DNA from: an uncultured Bacteroidales bacterium | Lineage (GTDB): Bacteria > Bacteroidota > Bacteroidia > Bacteroidales > Muribaculaceae | Length of the DNA stretch: 64,000 bases | Reading direction: 5' to 3' | NCBI GenBank assembly: GCA_949285735.1 | Contig: CASEAQ010000014.1 | Location: forward strand, 1-64,000 | Shown: in pieces, positions 24,573 to 33,470 of the stretch | Position numbering within the stretch: position 1 is the first letter of the stretch | How the letters are laid out: each line of letters begins with the position of its first letter | Position numbers and translations under genes: made by a program | Notes under the pieces: model-generated | What the model saw: only the letters and a program-made list of their open reading frames with translations | Database searches by the model: none | What the model was told of the DNA's origin: nothing

Positions 24573-27500
24573 TTACAGACCAAAACGCACAGTGAATGTG
24601 AACTGGCGAGGTTGCGGGATAGCCACACCACCCGAGTTGGTAAATTCCGGGTCTTGCCCATTGAGAGCCTTGTCGGCATAAATCAGCCACAAGTTGGTAG
24701 CTTGGAACTTGAGCGATGCCGAACGCAAACGCAACTTTTCAAGGACAACCTTCGGTATATTGTAGGTGAGCGAAATTTCCTTCAAGCGGATAAAGTCGCC
24801 CTTAGCCACACGTGCAGTCGAATAGTTGTAGGCGTTGTAAGCAACTGCGAGCTGGGTATCCTCGATAGCCTGACGGCGGCTTGCAATAGCTGGAACGTCG
24901 GTCAAAGCCTCGTCGCCAGGGAGCACCCAACGGTTGGCAAATTCCTTCGGCATAGCGGTTTCGTCGCTATAGCTTGATGCAAACTTCTGGTCGAGACGAA
25001 CCTTGTTGCCAAATGCATAAGTCAAGAATACATTAAGGGTGAAATCCTTGTATTTGAATACGTTACCGAAACCACCAGTGATAGTCGGGTCGATCGGGCC
25101 CTCATATTTCAAGAAGTCGAGTTTATCAAACTCCTGGAAGTTGATGTCCGAAACCGTCACGTTGCCATCTTCGTTGATAAATTGCGGAAGACCTTCGTCG
25201 GTAAGACCTACGAACGGAATTGAGAACAATGCGCGCTGCGGATAGCCCACGAGAGGGAAACCAGTTGCGCCAACCAACTCGATTACGCGAGACTGTGCAT
25301 CAAGTTCGGTAATTTCGGTAGTGGCATAAGAGAATGTCCAGTCGGTATCCCAAGAGAAATCCTTCGTCTGAATGTTAGAAGTAGAAAGCGTGAATTCGAC
25401 ACCATGCGACTTCATCGAGGCAACGTTACCATACTTCATGTTCTGGCCGCCGACACCCGAGGTATATATCGGGCCGATAAGGTCGTAGTTGTCACGAGTG
25501 TACCAGTCGGCAGCAAGGTTGATGCGGTTGTAGAGGAAACCGAGGTCAACACCGATGTTCAACTCGCGTTTCTTTTCATAAGTCAACTCGCTGTTGGCCA
25601 ACTCGCTCAGGTCGATACCCATTTCCATTGCATTGGAAAGCGGACGCCAAGGACGCGACGACATGAATATAGGAGTTGCGCTTGCATAGTCGATTGGGCC
25701 TGCATCGGCAGTCAACGAATAAGACGCCTTCAGCGTGGCATGGCTCAACACCGGATTTGCAAACCACGATTCGCTCGACAAATCCCATGCGCCCGAGATG
25801 TTCCACGTAGGCAACCAACGGGCTTGGCGAGTGTTGCCGAGGCGGTTGGAACCTTCATAGCGGATTGTACCGTTAAGGGTATATTTGCCTTCGTAAGAAT
25901 AAGCAACGTTGGCAAAGAATGCGGCATCGCGGTCATACGAATAAGTGTCGTGGAAATATTCGCCGTTTTGCTCGTTCATTTGCTTGAACAAGGTAGGATC
26001 AAGATATGGCAAACGACCATTCTCGTAAACGATACCCCATGCCTGGAAATACTCTTCCTGACGAGTAACCGAGCTGATTTCGGTACCGGCGAAGAAGTTG
26101 GTTATGTGAGAATTGTTGAATGTCTTTTGATACTGTGCAGTAGCACGCAAGTTGTATTGAGAAAGGCTGTTAACCGTGTGGTACCACATACCACCTTCCG
26201 GCAATACGGTCTCGGGCAGCGCGCCTTCAACATCGGGGTCGGTGTAAAGATATGAGTTGTTGTCACGGATAGTGGCATCTTCCGGGTCGATACCGGCACG
26301 GTAGGCGTTTGCCTGGTTAGAGTTGTCCATTATATAATGGTTCTGCTCTGCCTGTTGGTAGCGGTATGCACCCAGCAATTTCAAGTCCAAGCCAGCAATA
26401 GGCTTCCAGTTGATTTCGCCTTGGAACTTAACATCGATAATCGAGAGGTCGATATAGTTCTGTTCAAGTTCGTTGAAGATATTGAAATCGGCATAGTTAC
26501 GAGTGTAAGTAGCGTTGGGGTCAAGAACACGCGAGGCGTTCATAGCGTAGCTGAACGGGTTGATATCGAAGCTACGGTTAACCGAACCGCTCACGATGTC
26601 GGTTTCTTGGTTCAACGTACCTGGAGCCGTTTGCGAACGGTAAGAGTCAGAAGTCAAGAACTTCACTTTCACTGTCGGCGACAAGTTGTAAGTAGCGTTG
26701 GCGTTGAAAGTGTAGCGTTGCACGTCGCTCGATATGTTCCACCCCGGGTCGTTCATGAACGAGAACGAAGTATAGAAGCTACCCTTCTCAGTACCGCCCG
26801 AGATGCTCACGGCGTGGTTTTGCACGACGTTGTTCTTGAACAAAAGGTCGAACCAGTCGGTATTGCGGTATTCTGCTGCACGCAAATAAGCATTGCGAGC
26901 TGCTACCGTATTTTCAAGACCGAAACCGCCGTTTTGGTACGAGTCAATCAACTGGTACATATGACCGTATATACCCGAACTTGAAGCAGATGCCAAAGTT
27001 GCGAAGTCAAGCCAACCTTTAGCCTCCAGTTCGCGGTAAACACCCATCTGCTCTTGAGAGTTCATGATGTTATAGTCGCTGTAGCTTGGCTTCAGGCGGT
27101 AGGTAAATTCACCCGTATAGTTAATCGATGTTGTTCCAGCACGTCCTTGCTTGGTGGTAACGACAATCACACCCGCCATAGCCTTTGCACCATAGATAGA
27201 TGTTGCCGAACCGTCCTTCAAGATTTGGAAGCTCTCGATGTCATCGGCGTTAAGACCGGCAATAGCCGAAGAAATAAGCGTAACTGCGTCACCCGAAGAG
27301 AGTTCGTCAGCCGAGATATTAACGGCATCTTCAAGAATCACACCGTCAACAACCCACAACGGAGTAGAGTTACCATAGATAGACGTCGCACCACGCACAC
27401 GGATTTTCGGAGCAGTACCGAAAGTACCCGAAACGTTCTGCACCGAAACACCGGCAGCCTTACCTTCGAGGGCGCGGCTGATATCTGCCACACCATCGAG

Positions 27501-27890
27501 CTTGGTGTCTTCACCGCCGAGCTTGGTTGTCGCACCGGTAAATAGACGCTTGTCCATCGTTGACATACCCGTCACCACCACTTCATCGAGTGTCTGCGAA
27601 GACACTTTGAGGGTAATCTTCACTTCGCGCTCAGATGCGCTGAACGACTCGCTTTCATAACCGATGTAGTTAATCGTGATAGTGGAATTTTCAGACGGAG
27701 CCTTGATAGAGAACTTACCATCGAGGTCGGTAGCCGTTGCGGTCGATGTTCCTTCGACAGAAACAGTCGCGCCGATAGCGGGCTGACCGTCATCCCCCTG
27801 AATTACGGTACCTGTTACCGTCACTTGGCTCATTGCCGCGAACGATACCAGCACCATAGCAAATAAGAAAACTAACTTTTTAAAACACAT
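24573..27890 (-). CDS. SusC/RagA-family TonB-linked outer-membrane transporter
   Basis: The 1105-residue protein has a signal peptide (MCFKKLVFLFAMVLVSFAAMS) and a carboxypeptidase-regulatory-like domain (about 22-95; GTVIQGDDGQPAIGATVSVEG). The SusC linker motif LDEVVVTGMS precedes a plug with KIRVRGATSIYGNSTPLWVVDGV (about 165-190), and a large beta-barrel ends in the aromatic residue pattern FTFTVRFGL. It imports a substrate held by SusD, powered by TonB. It is the first gene of the operon susC-susD-metallohydrolase-DUF4302. No sigma or anti-sigma genes are adjacent. Confidence 0.95.
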   Translation of the reverse strand: MCFKKLVFLFAMVLVSFAAMSQVTVTGTVIQGDDGQPAIGATVSVEGTSTATATDLDGKFSIKAPSENSTITINYIGYESESFSASEREVKITLKVSSQTLDEVVVTGMSTMDKRLFTGATTKLGGEDTKLDGVADISRALEGKAAGVSVQNVSGTFGTAPKIRVRGATSIYGNSTPLWVVDGVILEDAVNISADELSSGDAVTLISSAIAGLNADDIESFQILKDGSATSIYGAKAMAGVIVVTTKQGRAGTTSINYTGEFTYRLKPSYSDYNIMNSQEQMGVYRELEAKGWLDFATLASASSSGIYGHMYQLIDSYQNGGFGLENTVAARNAYLRAAEYRNTDWFDLLFKNNVVQNHAVSISGGTEKGSFYTSFSFMNDPGWNISSDVQRYTFNANATYNLSPTVKVKFLTSDSYRSQTAPGTLNQETDIVSGSVNRSFDINPFSYAMNASRVLDPNATYTRNYADFNIFNELEQNYIDLSIIDVKFQGEINWKPIAGLDLKLLGAYRYQQAEQNHYIMDNSNQANAYRAGIDPEDATIRDNNSYLYTDPDVEGALPETVLPEGGMWYHTVNSLSQYNLRATAQYQKTFNNSHITNFFAGTEISSVTRQEEYFQAWGIVYENGRLPYLDPTLFKQMNEQNGEYFHDTYSYDRDAAFFANVAYSYEGKYTLNGTIRYEGSNRLGNTRQARWLPTWNISGAWDLSSESWFANPVLSHATLKASYSLTADAGPIDYASATPIFMSSRPWRPLSNAMEMGIDLSELANSELTYEKKRELNIGVDLGFLYNRINLAADWYTRDNYDLIGPIYTSGVGGQNMKYGNVASMKSHGVEFTLSTSNIQTKDFSWDTDWTFSYATTEITELDAQSRVIELVGATGFPLVGYPQRALFSIPFVGLTDEGLPQFINEDGNVTVSDINFQEFDKLDFLKYEGPIDPTITGGFGNVFKYKDFTLNVFLTYAFGNKVRLDQKFASSYSDETAMPKEFANRWVLPGDEALTDVPAIASRRQAIEDTQLAVAYNAYNYSTARVAKGDFIRLKEISLTYNIPKVVLEKLRLRSASLKFQATNLWLIYADKALNGQDPEFTNSGGVAIPQPRQFTFTVRFGL

Positions 27891-28459
27891 AAGTACTTTA
27901 AATGAATAAAACCAAATTTCCTAATTGTCGCAGAAGCGCGGGTTAGTACACTCCTGCCGTCTTTTTCACATTAAAAAACAATTCGTCCAATGCGCCTGAA
28001 CCTTCACAACCAAAGAAACAACACGCACTTTAGAAACAGATTGCTAATAATCTGCGATGATAGTCATTCTTTTTGCCATTGCGGCAAGAAAAAAGCTGTC
28101 TTTTCGTTTTATTTGTAAATGCAAAGTAAACATTTTTTATTGACAAAACCCAAGATTTTATTAAAAATTTTATCTCACCTTTCTACATACGCCAAGCAAA
28201 TTTCAACCAAACATAGCAAAAATACAGAAATCTGACACCTATACGCAGTAAAATCAAATGTAAAGCACAAACATCATAGCCTCAAAATGTGAAATAGACT
28301 ACCCAAACAACAGATTTAGAGGATAATTTTAACTCTAAAAGGTTAATTTTCTTAATTATTTATGCAAGTTACATTTTTGTGACAAAAATGTTACCCAAAC
28401 GGCATTTTTCGCCACTAAAACAGCAAAAAGCCGAGAAGAAGCGCCTGTGCCGACACGAC
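27891..28459. other. Long AT-rich region upstream of the susC operon
   Basis: No gene is seen in this stretch. It holds a possible weak promoter for susC (TTACTTTG on the minus strand at 28129-28122, one base off consensus and without a well-spaced TTTG) and the palindrome at 28368-28394. It therefore probably carries the control of the SusC/D operon and part of that of rluA on the other side. Confidence 0.5.
28368..28394. promoter_or_regulatory. Palindrome GTTACA...TGTTAC upstream of susC and rluA
   Basis: The 27 bp read GTTACATTTTT, G, T, G, then ACAAAAATGTTAC, nearly a perfect dyad with the exact 17-bp core ATTTTTGTGACAAAAAT. It could be an operator. A related dyad, GTTACATTTGTGTAAC, lies at 44130-44145 upstream of another TonB receptor. 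Confidence 0.4.
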
Positions 28460-28491
28460 TTTGCTACTTTGCCGTTTTTTGCGTAAGTTTG
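28460..28491 (+). promoter_or_regulatory. Promoter upstream of rluA
   Basis: TTTG (28460-28463), 20 nt, then TAAGTTTG (28484-28491) is a full consensus match. The predicted start is near 28498, leaving about 155 nt before rluA that include a small basic open frame. Confidence 0.7.
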
Positions 28492-28553
28492 CATTATGGG
28501 AAACAGCCATGACTCAATGCACGACCATTCGACGTGGCATCAAGGCTTTTTTA

Positions 28554-28652
28554 ATGCCTAAACCACGAGTCCTGGCTCTGAAAGCCTCCCGAAAGGCACG
28601 ACCAGGGAAAAAAGGCTGCAACAAAACCTGCAAAAAACAAACATATATATAA
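28554..28652 (+). CDS. Possible small basic protein upstream of rluA
   Basis: The frame encodes 32 residues (MPKPRVLALKASRKARPGKK and a Cys/Lys-rich end) and stops 2 bp before the rluA ATG, which is operon-like. A second small frame begins at ATG 28496 (MGNSHDSMHDHSTWHQGFF) and would join it if one T were removed from the T6 run at 28547-28552, giving about 51 residues. I do not recognise the product. Basic composition, tight spacing and the promoter position support a real small gene, perhaps with a frameshift. Confidence 0.35.
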   Translation: MPKPRVLALKASRKARPGKKGCNKTCKKQTYI

Positions 28653-28654
28653 TA

Positions 28655-29356
28655 ATGTGTAAACCGATGGAAATTGTTTACGAAGACAACCATATAATCG
28701 TGGTCAACAAGCGGCCGGGCGAAATCGTGCAAGGCGACAAGACTGGTGACAAGCCCCTGAGCGAAATGCTTAAAGACTGGCTGAAAGAGAAATACGCCAA
28801 GCCGGGCAACGTGTTTTGCGGCGTTGTGCACCGTCTCGACCGCCCCGTTGGCGGGCTCGTGGTGTTTGCAAAGACGGGGAAAGGGCTGTCGCGCATGAAC
28901 GAGCTGTTCCGCAACGGCGGCGTGAAGAAGACTTATTGGGCGATAACCAAAAACATGCCTCCAGAGCAAGAGGGCACACTGACCCACTACATCACCACGC
29001 GCGAACGCATCAACAAGTCGTATGCCTCCACTACTCCCAAGGAGGGCGCAGTGAAAGCTGTGCTGAAATACAAGGTGATAGCCCACGGCGAACGCTACAA
29101 CTTGCTCGAAATAAACCTGCTCACGGGGCGCAAGCACCAGATACGGGTGCAACTGTCGGCAATCGGCTGCCCGGTGAAAGGCGACTTGAAATATGGGGCA
29201 GAGCGCAGCAACCCCGACGGAAGCATCAGCCTGATGGCACGGCGCATCGAGTTTGACCACCCGGTGTCGAAACAGCACATCGACCTGACAGCCCCGCTGC
29301 CCGACGACAAGTTGTGGCAAGCCCTCGGTGAAATAGCAGCCGCCAACGGGTATTGA
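28655..29356 (+). CDS. RluA-family RNA pseudouridine synthase
   Basis: The 233-residue protein has the catalytic motif HRLDRPVGG with Asp62, the lead-in IVYEDNHIIVVNKRPG, and the later TGRKHQIRVQLSAIGCPVKGD block of the RluA family. It lacks an N-terminal S4 domain, so it is a short stand-alone enzyme that isomerises uridine in rRNA or tRNA. The target cannot be named from sequence. ATG 28655 is used, though ATG 28667 (MEIVYED) is equally possible. It is probably transcribed from the consensus promoter at 28460-28491. Confidence 0.92.
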   Translation: MCKPMEIVYEDNHIIVVNKRPGEIVQGDKTGDKPLSEMLKDWLKEKYAKPGNVFCGVVHRLDRPVGGLVVFAKTGKGLSRMNELFRNGGVKKTYWAITKNMPPEQEGTLTHYITTRERINKSYASTTPKEGAVKAVLKYKVIAHGERYNLLEINLLTGRKHQIRVQLSAIGCPVKGDLKYGAERSNPDGSISLMARRIEFDHPVSKQHIDLTAPLPDDKLWQALGEIAAANGY

Positions 29357-29538
29357 CAATCCGCGCGTGCTCAAGCGCCTGAGAATGCGATTTTACCCTA
29401 CGAGTGGCTTGCAGCACCAATCTCATTACATTCTCAAGCGGCAAAAACAAGGATATTCAACTTATATTTAAATAAATAACCCCAATTTTTATTGCCGCAA
29501 TTTTCGCCAAGAAAAATCGTAATTGTTAAAATATTGTA

Positions 29539-30069
29539 ATGCCAACCGATTTTTTGCAAAACGACACCATACTATTGCGCGCAGTGGAACTGAGCGACGT
29601 CGATACACTCTACCGCTGGGAAAACGACACATCGCAATGGGCAACCGCCAACACACGCGCCCCGTATAGTCGCACCCAGCTATGGAACTACGCCAACGAC
29701 TACGACGGCGACATACACGCCCACCACGGCATACGCCTCATGGTGTGCCTGCGCAACGAGGGCACGGCAATCGGCACTGTCGATATTTACGACTTCGACC
29801 CCGTCAATTCATTCGCCTCGATAGGGATATACATCTCGTCGCGAATGCGTGGCAAGGGATATGGCGTGCAAGCCCTTTCGCTCGCCACCGCCTATGCCCG
29901 GCAGTGCGTGGGTATCAGGCAACTGCTTGCAATCGTCGCTGCCGACAACCTTGCCAGCCAAGCCATGCTCAAGCAAGCCGGATATGCCCATTGCGGCACG
30001 CTCAAGCATTTGCTGCGACACGGCGATGAGTATAAAAATGCGCATATTTATCAATTCATAACCACGTAG
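29539..30069 (+). CDS. GNAT-family N-acetyltransferase, RimJ/RimL-like
   Basis: The 176-residue protein has the typical start ILLRAVELSDVDTLYRWENDTSQW, a central beta unit (GTVDIYDFDPVNSFASIGIYI), and the acetyl-CoA-binding loop RMRGKGYGVQAL (Q/RxxGxG/A pattern). It ends with ADNLASQAMLKQAGYAHCGTL. It should transfer acetyl groups from acetyl-CoA to a protein N-terminus or a small amine; the acceptor is unknown. It lies alone, 182 bp after rluA, and converges on yqgE with a shared hairpin between them. Confidence 0.88.
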   Translation: MPTDFLQNDTILLRAVELSDVDTLYRWENDTSQWATANTRAPYSRTQLWNYANDYDGDIHAHHGIRLMVCLRNEGTAIGTVDIYDFDPVNSFASIGIYISSRMRGKGYGVQALSLATAYARQCVGIRQLLAIVAADNLASQAMLKQAGYAHCGTLKHLLRHGDEYKNAHIYQFITT

Positions 30070-30111
30070 GCGCCACACACCCGATGGCGACAAGCCGAAA
30101 CAGAAACAAGA

Positions 30112-30146
30112 GGACGCCCCGCATTGCACATGCTCGTGGGGCGTCC
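30112..30146. terminator. Bidirectional terminator between the GNAT gene and yqgE
   Basis: A perfect 9-bp GC-rich stem (30112-30120 with 30138-30146) lies between two convergent genes. T-rich sequence follows on both strands (GTTTATT on plus, TTGTTTCTGTTT on minus). Confidence 0.65.
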
Positions 30147-30177
30147 CCTCGTTTATTATCATATCGTTGGCAATCAG

Positions 30178-30780
30178 TCAGTTGAGCCGCACATTGCGAG
30201 GACAATTGAGCCACAGGCGGTAGCTCTCGCCGAGCATCGACACTTGGGTGCGCCACGCCGCATCTTCCTCTTCCTGCATTATGTCGTCGATGCACACCAA
30301 TTTCGACACAGCCCAGTCGTGATTGTTTAGCTCTCGCCGCAACTGCCCCTTGCTCCAACCACTATATCCAACAAAAAAGCGTATTCTTCCCTCAACCTTG
30401 CAACCGCTTGAAATATACGATTTCACCGTGTCGAAGTCGCCGCCCACATACAGCCCCGGCGACACCTCCATCGAGTCGGGAATCAGGTCGCCAAGCGTGT
30501 GCAGGTAATACAGGCGGTCGTTATGGACAGGACCACCGACAAACACGGGAATCTCCTCGCTCGTTTCGACATTCTCAATAAGTTCGTTGAGCATATAGCC
30601 CGACAGACGGTTGGTGACAAGCCCCATCGAGTCACCTTCGTCGGAATGCTCGATAATACACACCACCGCATGGTGGAAACAGCCGTCGTCCAAGAACGGC
30701 ACTGCCACCAGCAGATCGCCTGCCCGTGGATCGGGCTGGGCGATTTTCACGCTGAACAAGTCATCGGGTATATTTTCCAT
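30178..30780 (-). CDS. yqgE: YqgE/AlgH family protein
   Basis: The 200-residue protein shows the YqgE pattern: GDLLVAVPFLDDGCFHHAVVCIIEHSDEGDSMGLVTNR near the N-terminus, then VFVGGPVHNDRLYYLHT and FVGYSGWSKGQL. The fold is known but the role is not; AlgH was named as an alginate regulator in Pseudomonas. The frame extends 24 codons further, but ATG 30780 (MENIPDDLFS) gives the usual N-terminus. No signal peptide is present. It is monocistronic and divergent from thrA. Confidence 0.92.
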   Translation of the reverse strand: MENIPDDLFSVKIAQPDPRAGDLLVAVPFLDDGCFHHAVVCIIEHSDEGDSMGLVTNRLSGYMLNELIENVETSEEIPVFVGGPVHNDRLYYLHTLGDLIPDSMEVSPGLYVGGDFDTVKSYISSGCKVEGRIRFFVGYSGWSKGQLRRELNNHDWAVSKLVCIDDIMQEEEDAAWRTQVSMLGESYRLWLNCPRNVRLN

Positions 30781-31007
30781 GAGCAATCCTCCTCTGCACT
30801 TACAATAACACAAATATACAAAAATCCATGCGTTGTGCAAGAAATTTCGCATTTTTCAACCTATTTCTCCAATTAAACATTTACCGTCACACACTATTAC
30901 AATAATTAATAGGAGTATGGCACTTTTGATTGGAAAAAAGTGTTACCTTTGGGCTATCGAAAACCATTATTCATAATTATACAAAAACAGCATATTTCCT
31001 ATTAGAA

Positions 31008-33446
31008 ATGAAAGTATTAAAATTCGGTGGCACATCGGTAGGTACTGTCGAAAGCCTGCACAACGTGAAGCAGATCGTTGAGAGCTGCAACGAGCAGGTT
31101 ATCGTGGTGGTATCGGCATTGGGCGGAATCACCGACCAGCTCATCAACACAGCCCGACAAGCCGCCAAGGGAGATGTGGGCTACCTGCAAAACTATGCCG
31201 CCATAGTGGAACGGCACAACAAGGTGATCGACGGCATCGTGCCCGAAAACCGCAAGCTCGATGTGCTTTCAATCATCAGCCCGCTGCTCGAAGAGCTGGG
31301 CAACATATACCGTGGTGTGGCGTTGATAAAGGACCTCTCAACACGCACACTCGACATCATCGTGAGCTATGGCGAACGACTGTCGTCGGTGATAATCAGC
31401 CGTGTAATCGACCATGCCCGACACTACGACGCGCGTAACTTCATCAAGACCGAAACACAATTCAACAAGCATATCGCCGATCTCGACCTGACCGAGAAGC
31501 TGATACAGCAGACTTTCGAGAATTTCACCTCGCAGGTGGCTGTAGTGCCAGGATTCATTTCGACCGACCGAGACACAGGCGACATCACCAACCTCGGCCG
31601 TGGAGGAAGCGACTACACCGCCGCCATCATTGCCGCCGCGCTCGATGCCCGCCAGCTCGAAATATGGACCGACGTTGACGGCTTCATGACCGCCGACCCG
31701 CGTGTAATCTCGTCGGCATACGTCATCGACCACCTCACCTACATCGAGGCGATGGAACTCTGCAACTTCGGAGCAAAAGTGGTATATCCGCCAACGATTT
31801 ACCCGGTATATCACAAGAACATACCTATACTAATAAAAAACACCTTCAACCCGTCGGCTCCTGGCACGCTCATCACCGAGCATATCCCTGCCAACGAGAC
31901 GAAGGCTATCAAGGGCATATCGTCGATTAACGACACCTGCCTCGTCACCCTGACGGGATTTGGCATGGTGGGCGTGATTGGTGTCAACTCGCGCATCTTC
32001 AACGCATTGGCGCGAAACGGCGTGAGCGTGTTCCTCGTTTCTCAGGCATCGTCGGAACACAACACCTCGTTTGCAGTGAAAAACTGCGATGCCGACACCG
32101 CCGTGGCTGTACTGAAGGAGGAATTTGTAGCCGAGCTCACGACAGGCGAAATCAGCGACATCACTCCCGAGCACGACCTTGCCACCGTGGCAATCGTGGG
32201 CGAGAACATGAAGCACACGCCGGGCATTGCCGGGAAGCTATTCAACACCCTCGGCAGAAACGGTATTAACGTAATTGCATGTGCCCAAGGCGCATCCGAG
32301 ACCAACATCTCGTTTGTCATCAAGCTCGACAGCTTGAGAAAGGCTCTTAACGTCATTCATGACAGTTTTTTCTTATCAGACACACAAGTCCTGAACCTGT
32401 TTGTGACCGGTATCGGAAATGTTGGACGAAACCTGTTACAGCAGATTAGCAAGCAACGTGCTAACCTGATTAACGACAAGGCTCTCGAACTTCGTGTGGT
32501 AGGATTGGCCAATTCACGCAAATGCGTGTTCTCTCGACGCGGCATCGACATCGACAACCTCGACGCCGCCCTCGACGCCGCTGAAATCGACGCCACCCCC
32601 GAGCGAATAGCCAGCGAGGTGGTGAAAATGAACATATTCAACTCGGTATTTGTTGACTGCACAGCGTGCAAGGAAATTTCCGACCAATACAAGACGCTGC
32701 TCAACCACAACGTCAACGTGGTGGCTGCCAACAAGATTGCTGCCTCGTCGAGCTATGCCTCATACAGCGAACTGAAACGCATAGCCAACAAGCGCGACGT
32801 GAAATTCTTGTTTGAAACCAACGTCGGTGCCGGGCTGCCCATCATCAACACCATCAACAACCTCATCAACTCGGGCGACAAGATTCTGAAAATCGAAGCC
32901 GTGCTGTCGGGCACTCTCAACTATGTGTTCAACACCGTCAGCCGCGACATACCGCTGAGCCGCGCCATCGAGATGGCGCAGGCTGCCGGATACAGCGAAC
33001 CCGACCCCCGCATCGACATGAGCGGCCGCGACGTGGTGCGCAAAATCGTTATTCTCGCCCGCGAGGCTGGCTATCAAGTTGAGCAAGACGATGTTGTGTG
33101 CAGCGACATCATTCCACAAGAATGCTTCGCAGGCAACGCAAGCGACTTCATTGCCAATGTAAGGCAGTATGATGCCACCTTCGAGGAGATGCGCCGCAGG
33201 GCTGAAGAGAACCACAGGCACATACGCTTCGTGGCAAAACTCGACAACGGCGTGGTTTCGACCGGGCTGCAAGAAGTTGACGAGGAACACCCCTTCTACT
33301 CGCTCGAAGGCAGCAACAACGTCATTCTCATCACCACCGAACGCTACAAGGAATACCCGATGGAGATAAAAGGCTACGGAGCTGGTGCCGAGGTGACTGC
33401 AGCCGGGGTGTTTGCCGACATCATTAGCATTGCAAATATCAGATAA
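31008..33446 (+). CDS. thrA: Bifunctional aspartokinase/homoserine dehydrogenase
   Basis: The 812-residue protein is a fusion. Residues 1-290 form an aspartokinase (KFGGTSVG at the start; GRGGSDYTAA). A regulatory segment with two ACT-like repeats follows (about 310-460). From about 465 it is a homoserine dehydrogenase (FVTGIGNVGRNLL NAD(P) loop; ANKIAAS; GTLNYVFNTVS). It performs the first and third steps from aspartate to threonine and methionine, and is probably inhibited by threonine through the ACT domains. The frame is open 26 codons upstream, but ATG 31008 gives the conserved start. apgM and thrC follow at 24 and 28 bp. No leader peptide with Thr/Ile codons was seen. Confidence 0.96.
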   Translation: MKVLKFGGTSVGTVESLHNVKQIVESCNEQVIVVVSALGGITDQLINTARQAAKGDVGYLQNYAAIVERHNKVIDGIVPENRKLDVLSIISPLLEELGNIYRGVALIKDLSTRTLDIIVSYGERLSSVIISRVIDHARHYDARNFIKTETQFNKHIADLDLTEKLIQQTFENFTSQVAVVPGFISTDRDTGDITNLGRGGSDYTAAIIAAALDARQLEIWTDVDGFMTADPRVISSAYVIDHLTYIEAMELCNFGAKVVYPPTIYPVYHKNIPILIKNTFNPSAPGTLITEHIPANETKAIKGISSINDTCLVTLTGFGMVGVIGVNSRIFNALARNGVSVFLVSQASSEHNTSFAVKNCDADTAVAVLKEEFVAELTTGEISDITPEHDLATVAIVGENMKHTPGIAGKLFNTLGRNGINVIACAQGASETNISFVIKLDSLRKALNVIHDSFFLSDTQVLNLFVTGIGNVGRNLLQQISKQRANLINDKALELRVVGLANSRKCVFSRRGIDIDNLDAALDAAEIDATPERIASEVVKMNIFNSVFVDCTACKEISDQYKTLLNHNVNVVAANKIAASSSYASYSELKRIANKRDVKFLFETNVGAGLPIINTINNLINSGDKILKIEAVLSGTLNYVFNTVSRDIPLSRAIEMAQAAGYSEPDPRIDMSGRDVVRKIVILAREAGYQVEQDDVVCSDIIPQECFAGNASDFIANVRQYDATFEEMRRRAEENHRHIRFVAKLDNGVVSTGLQEVDEEHPFYSLEGSNNVILITTERYKEYPMEIKGYGAGAEVTAAGVFADIISIANIR

Positions 33447-33470
33447 CCAAAGCATTGAACGACATTTAGA

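Noticed and set aside
30930..31007. Upstream extension of thrA and a promoter with TACCTTTG at 30944-30951
   Set aside because: The extra 26 residues do not fit the aspartokinase start. The promoter box has its TTTG only 15 nt away, so I did not list it as a feature, although it may still be the real -7 element.
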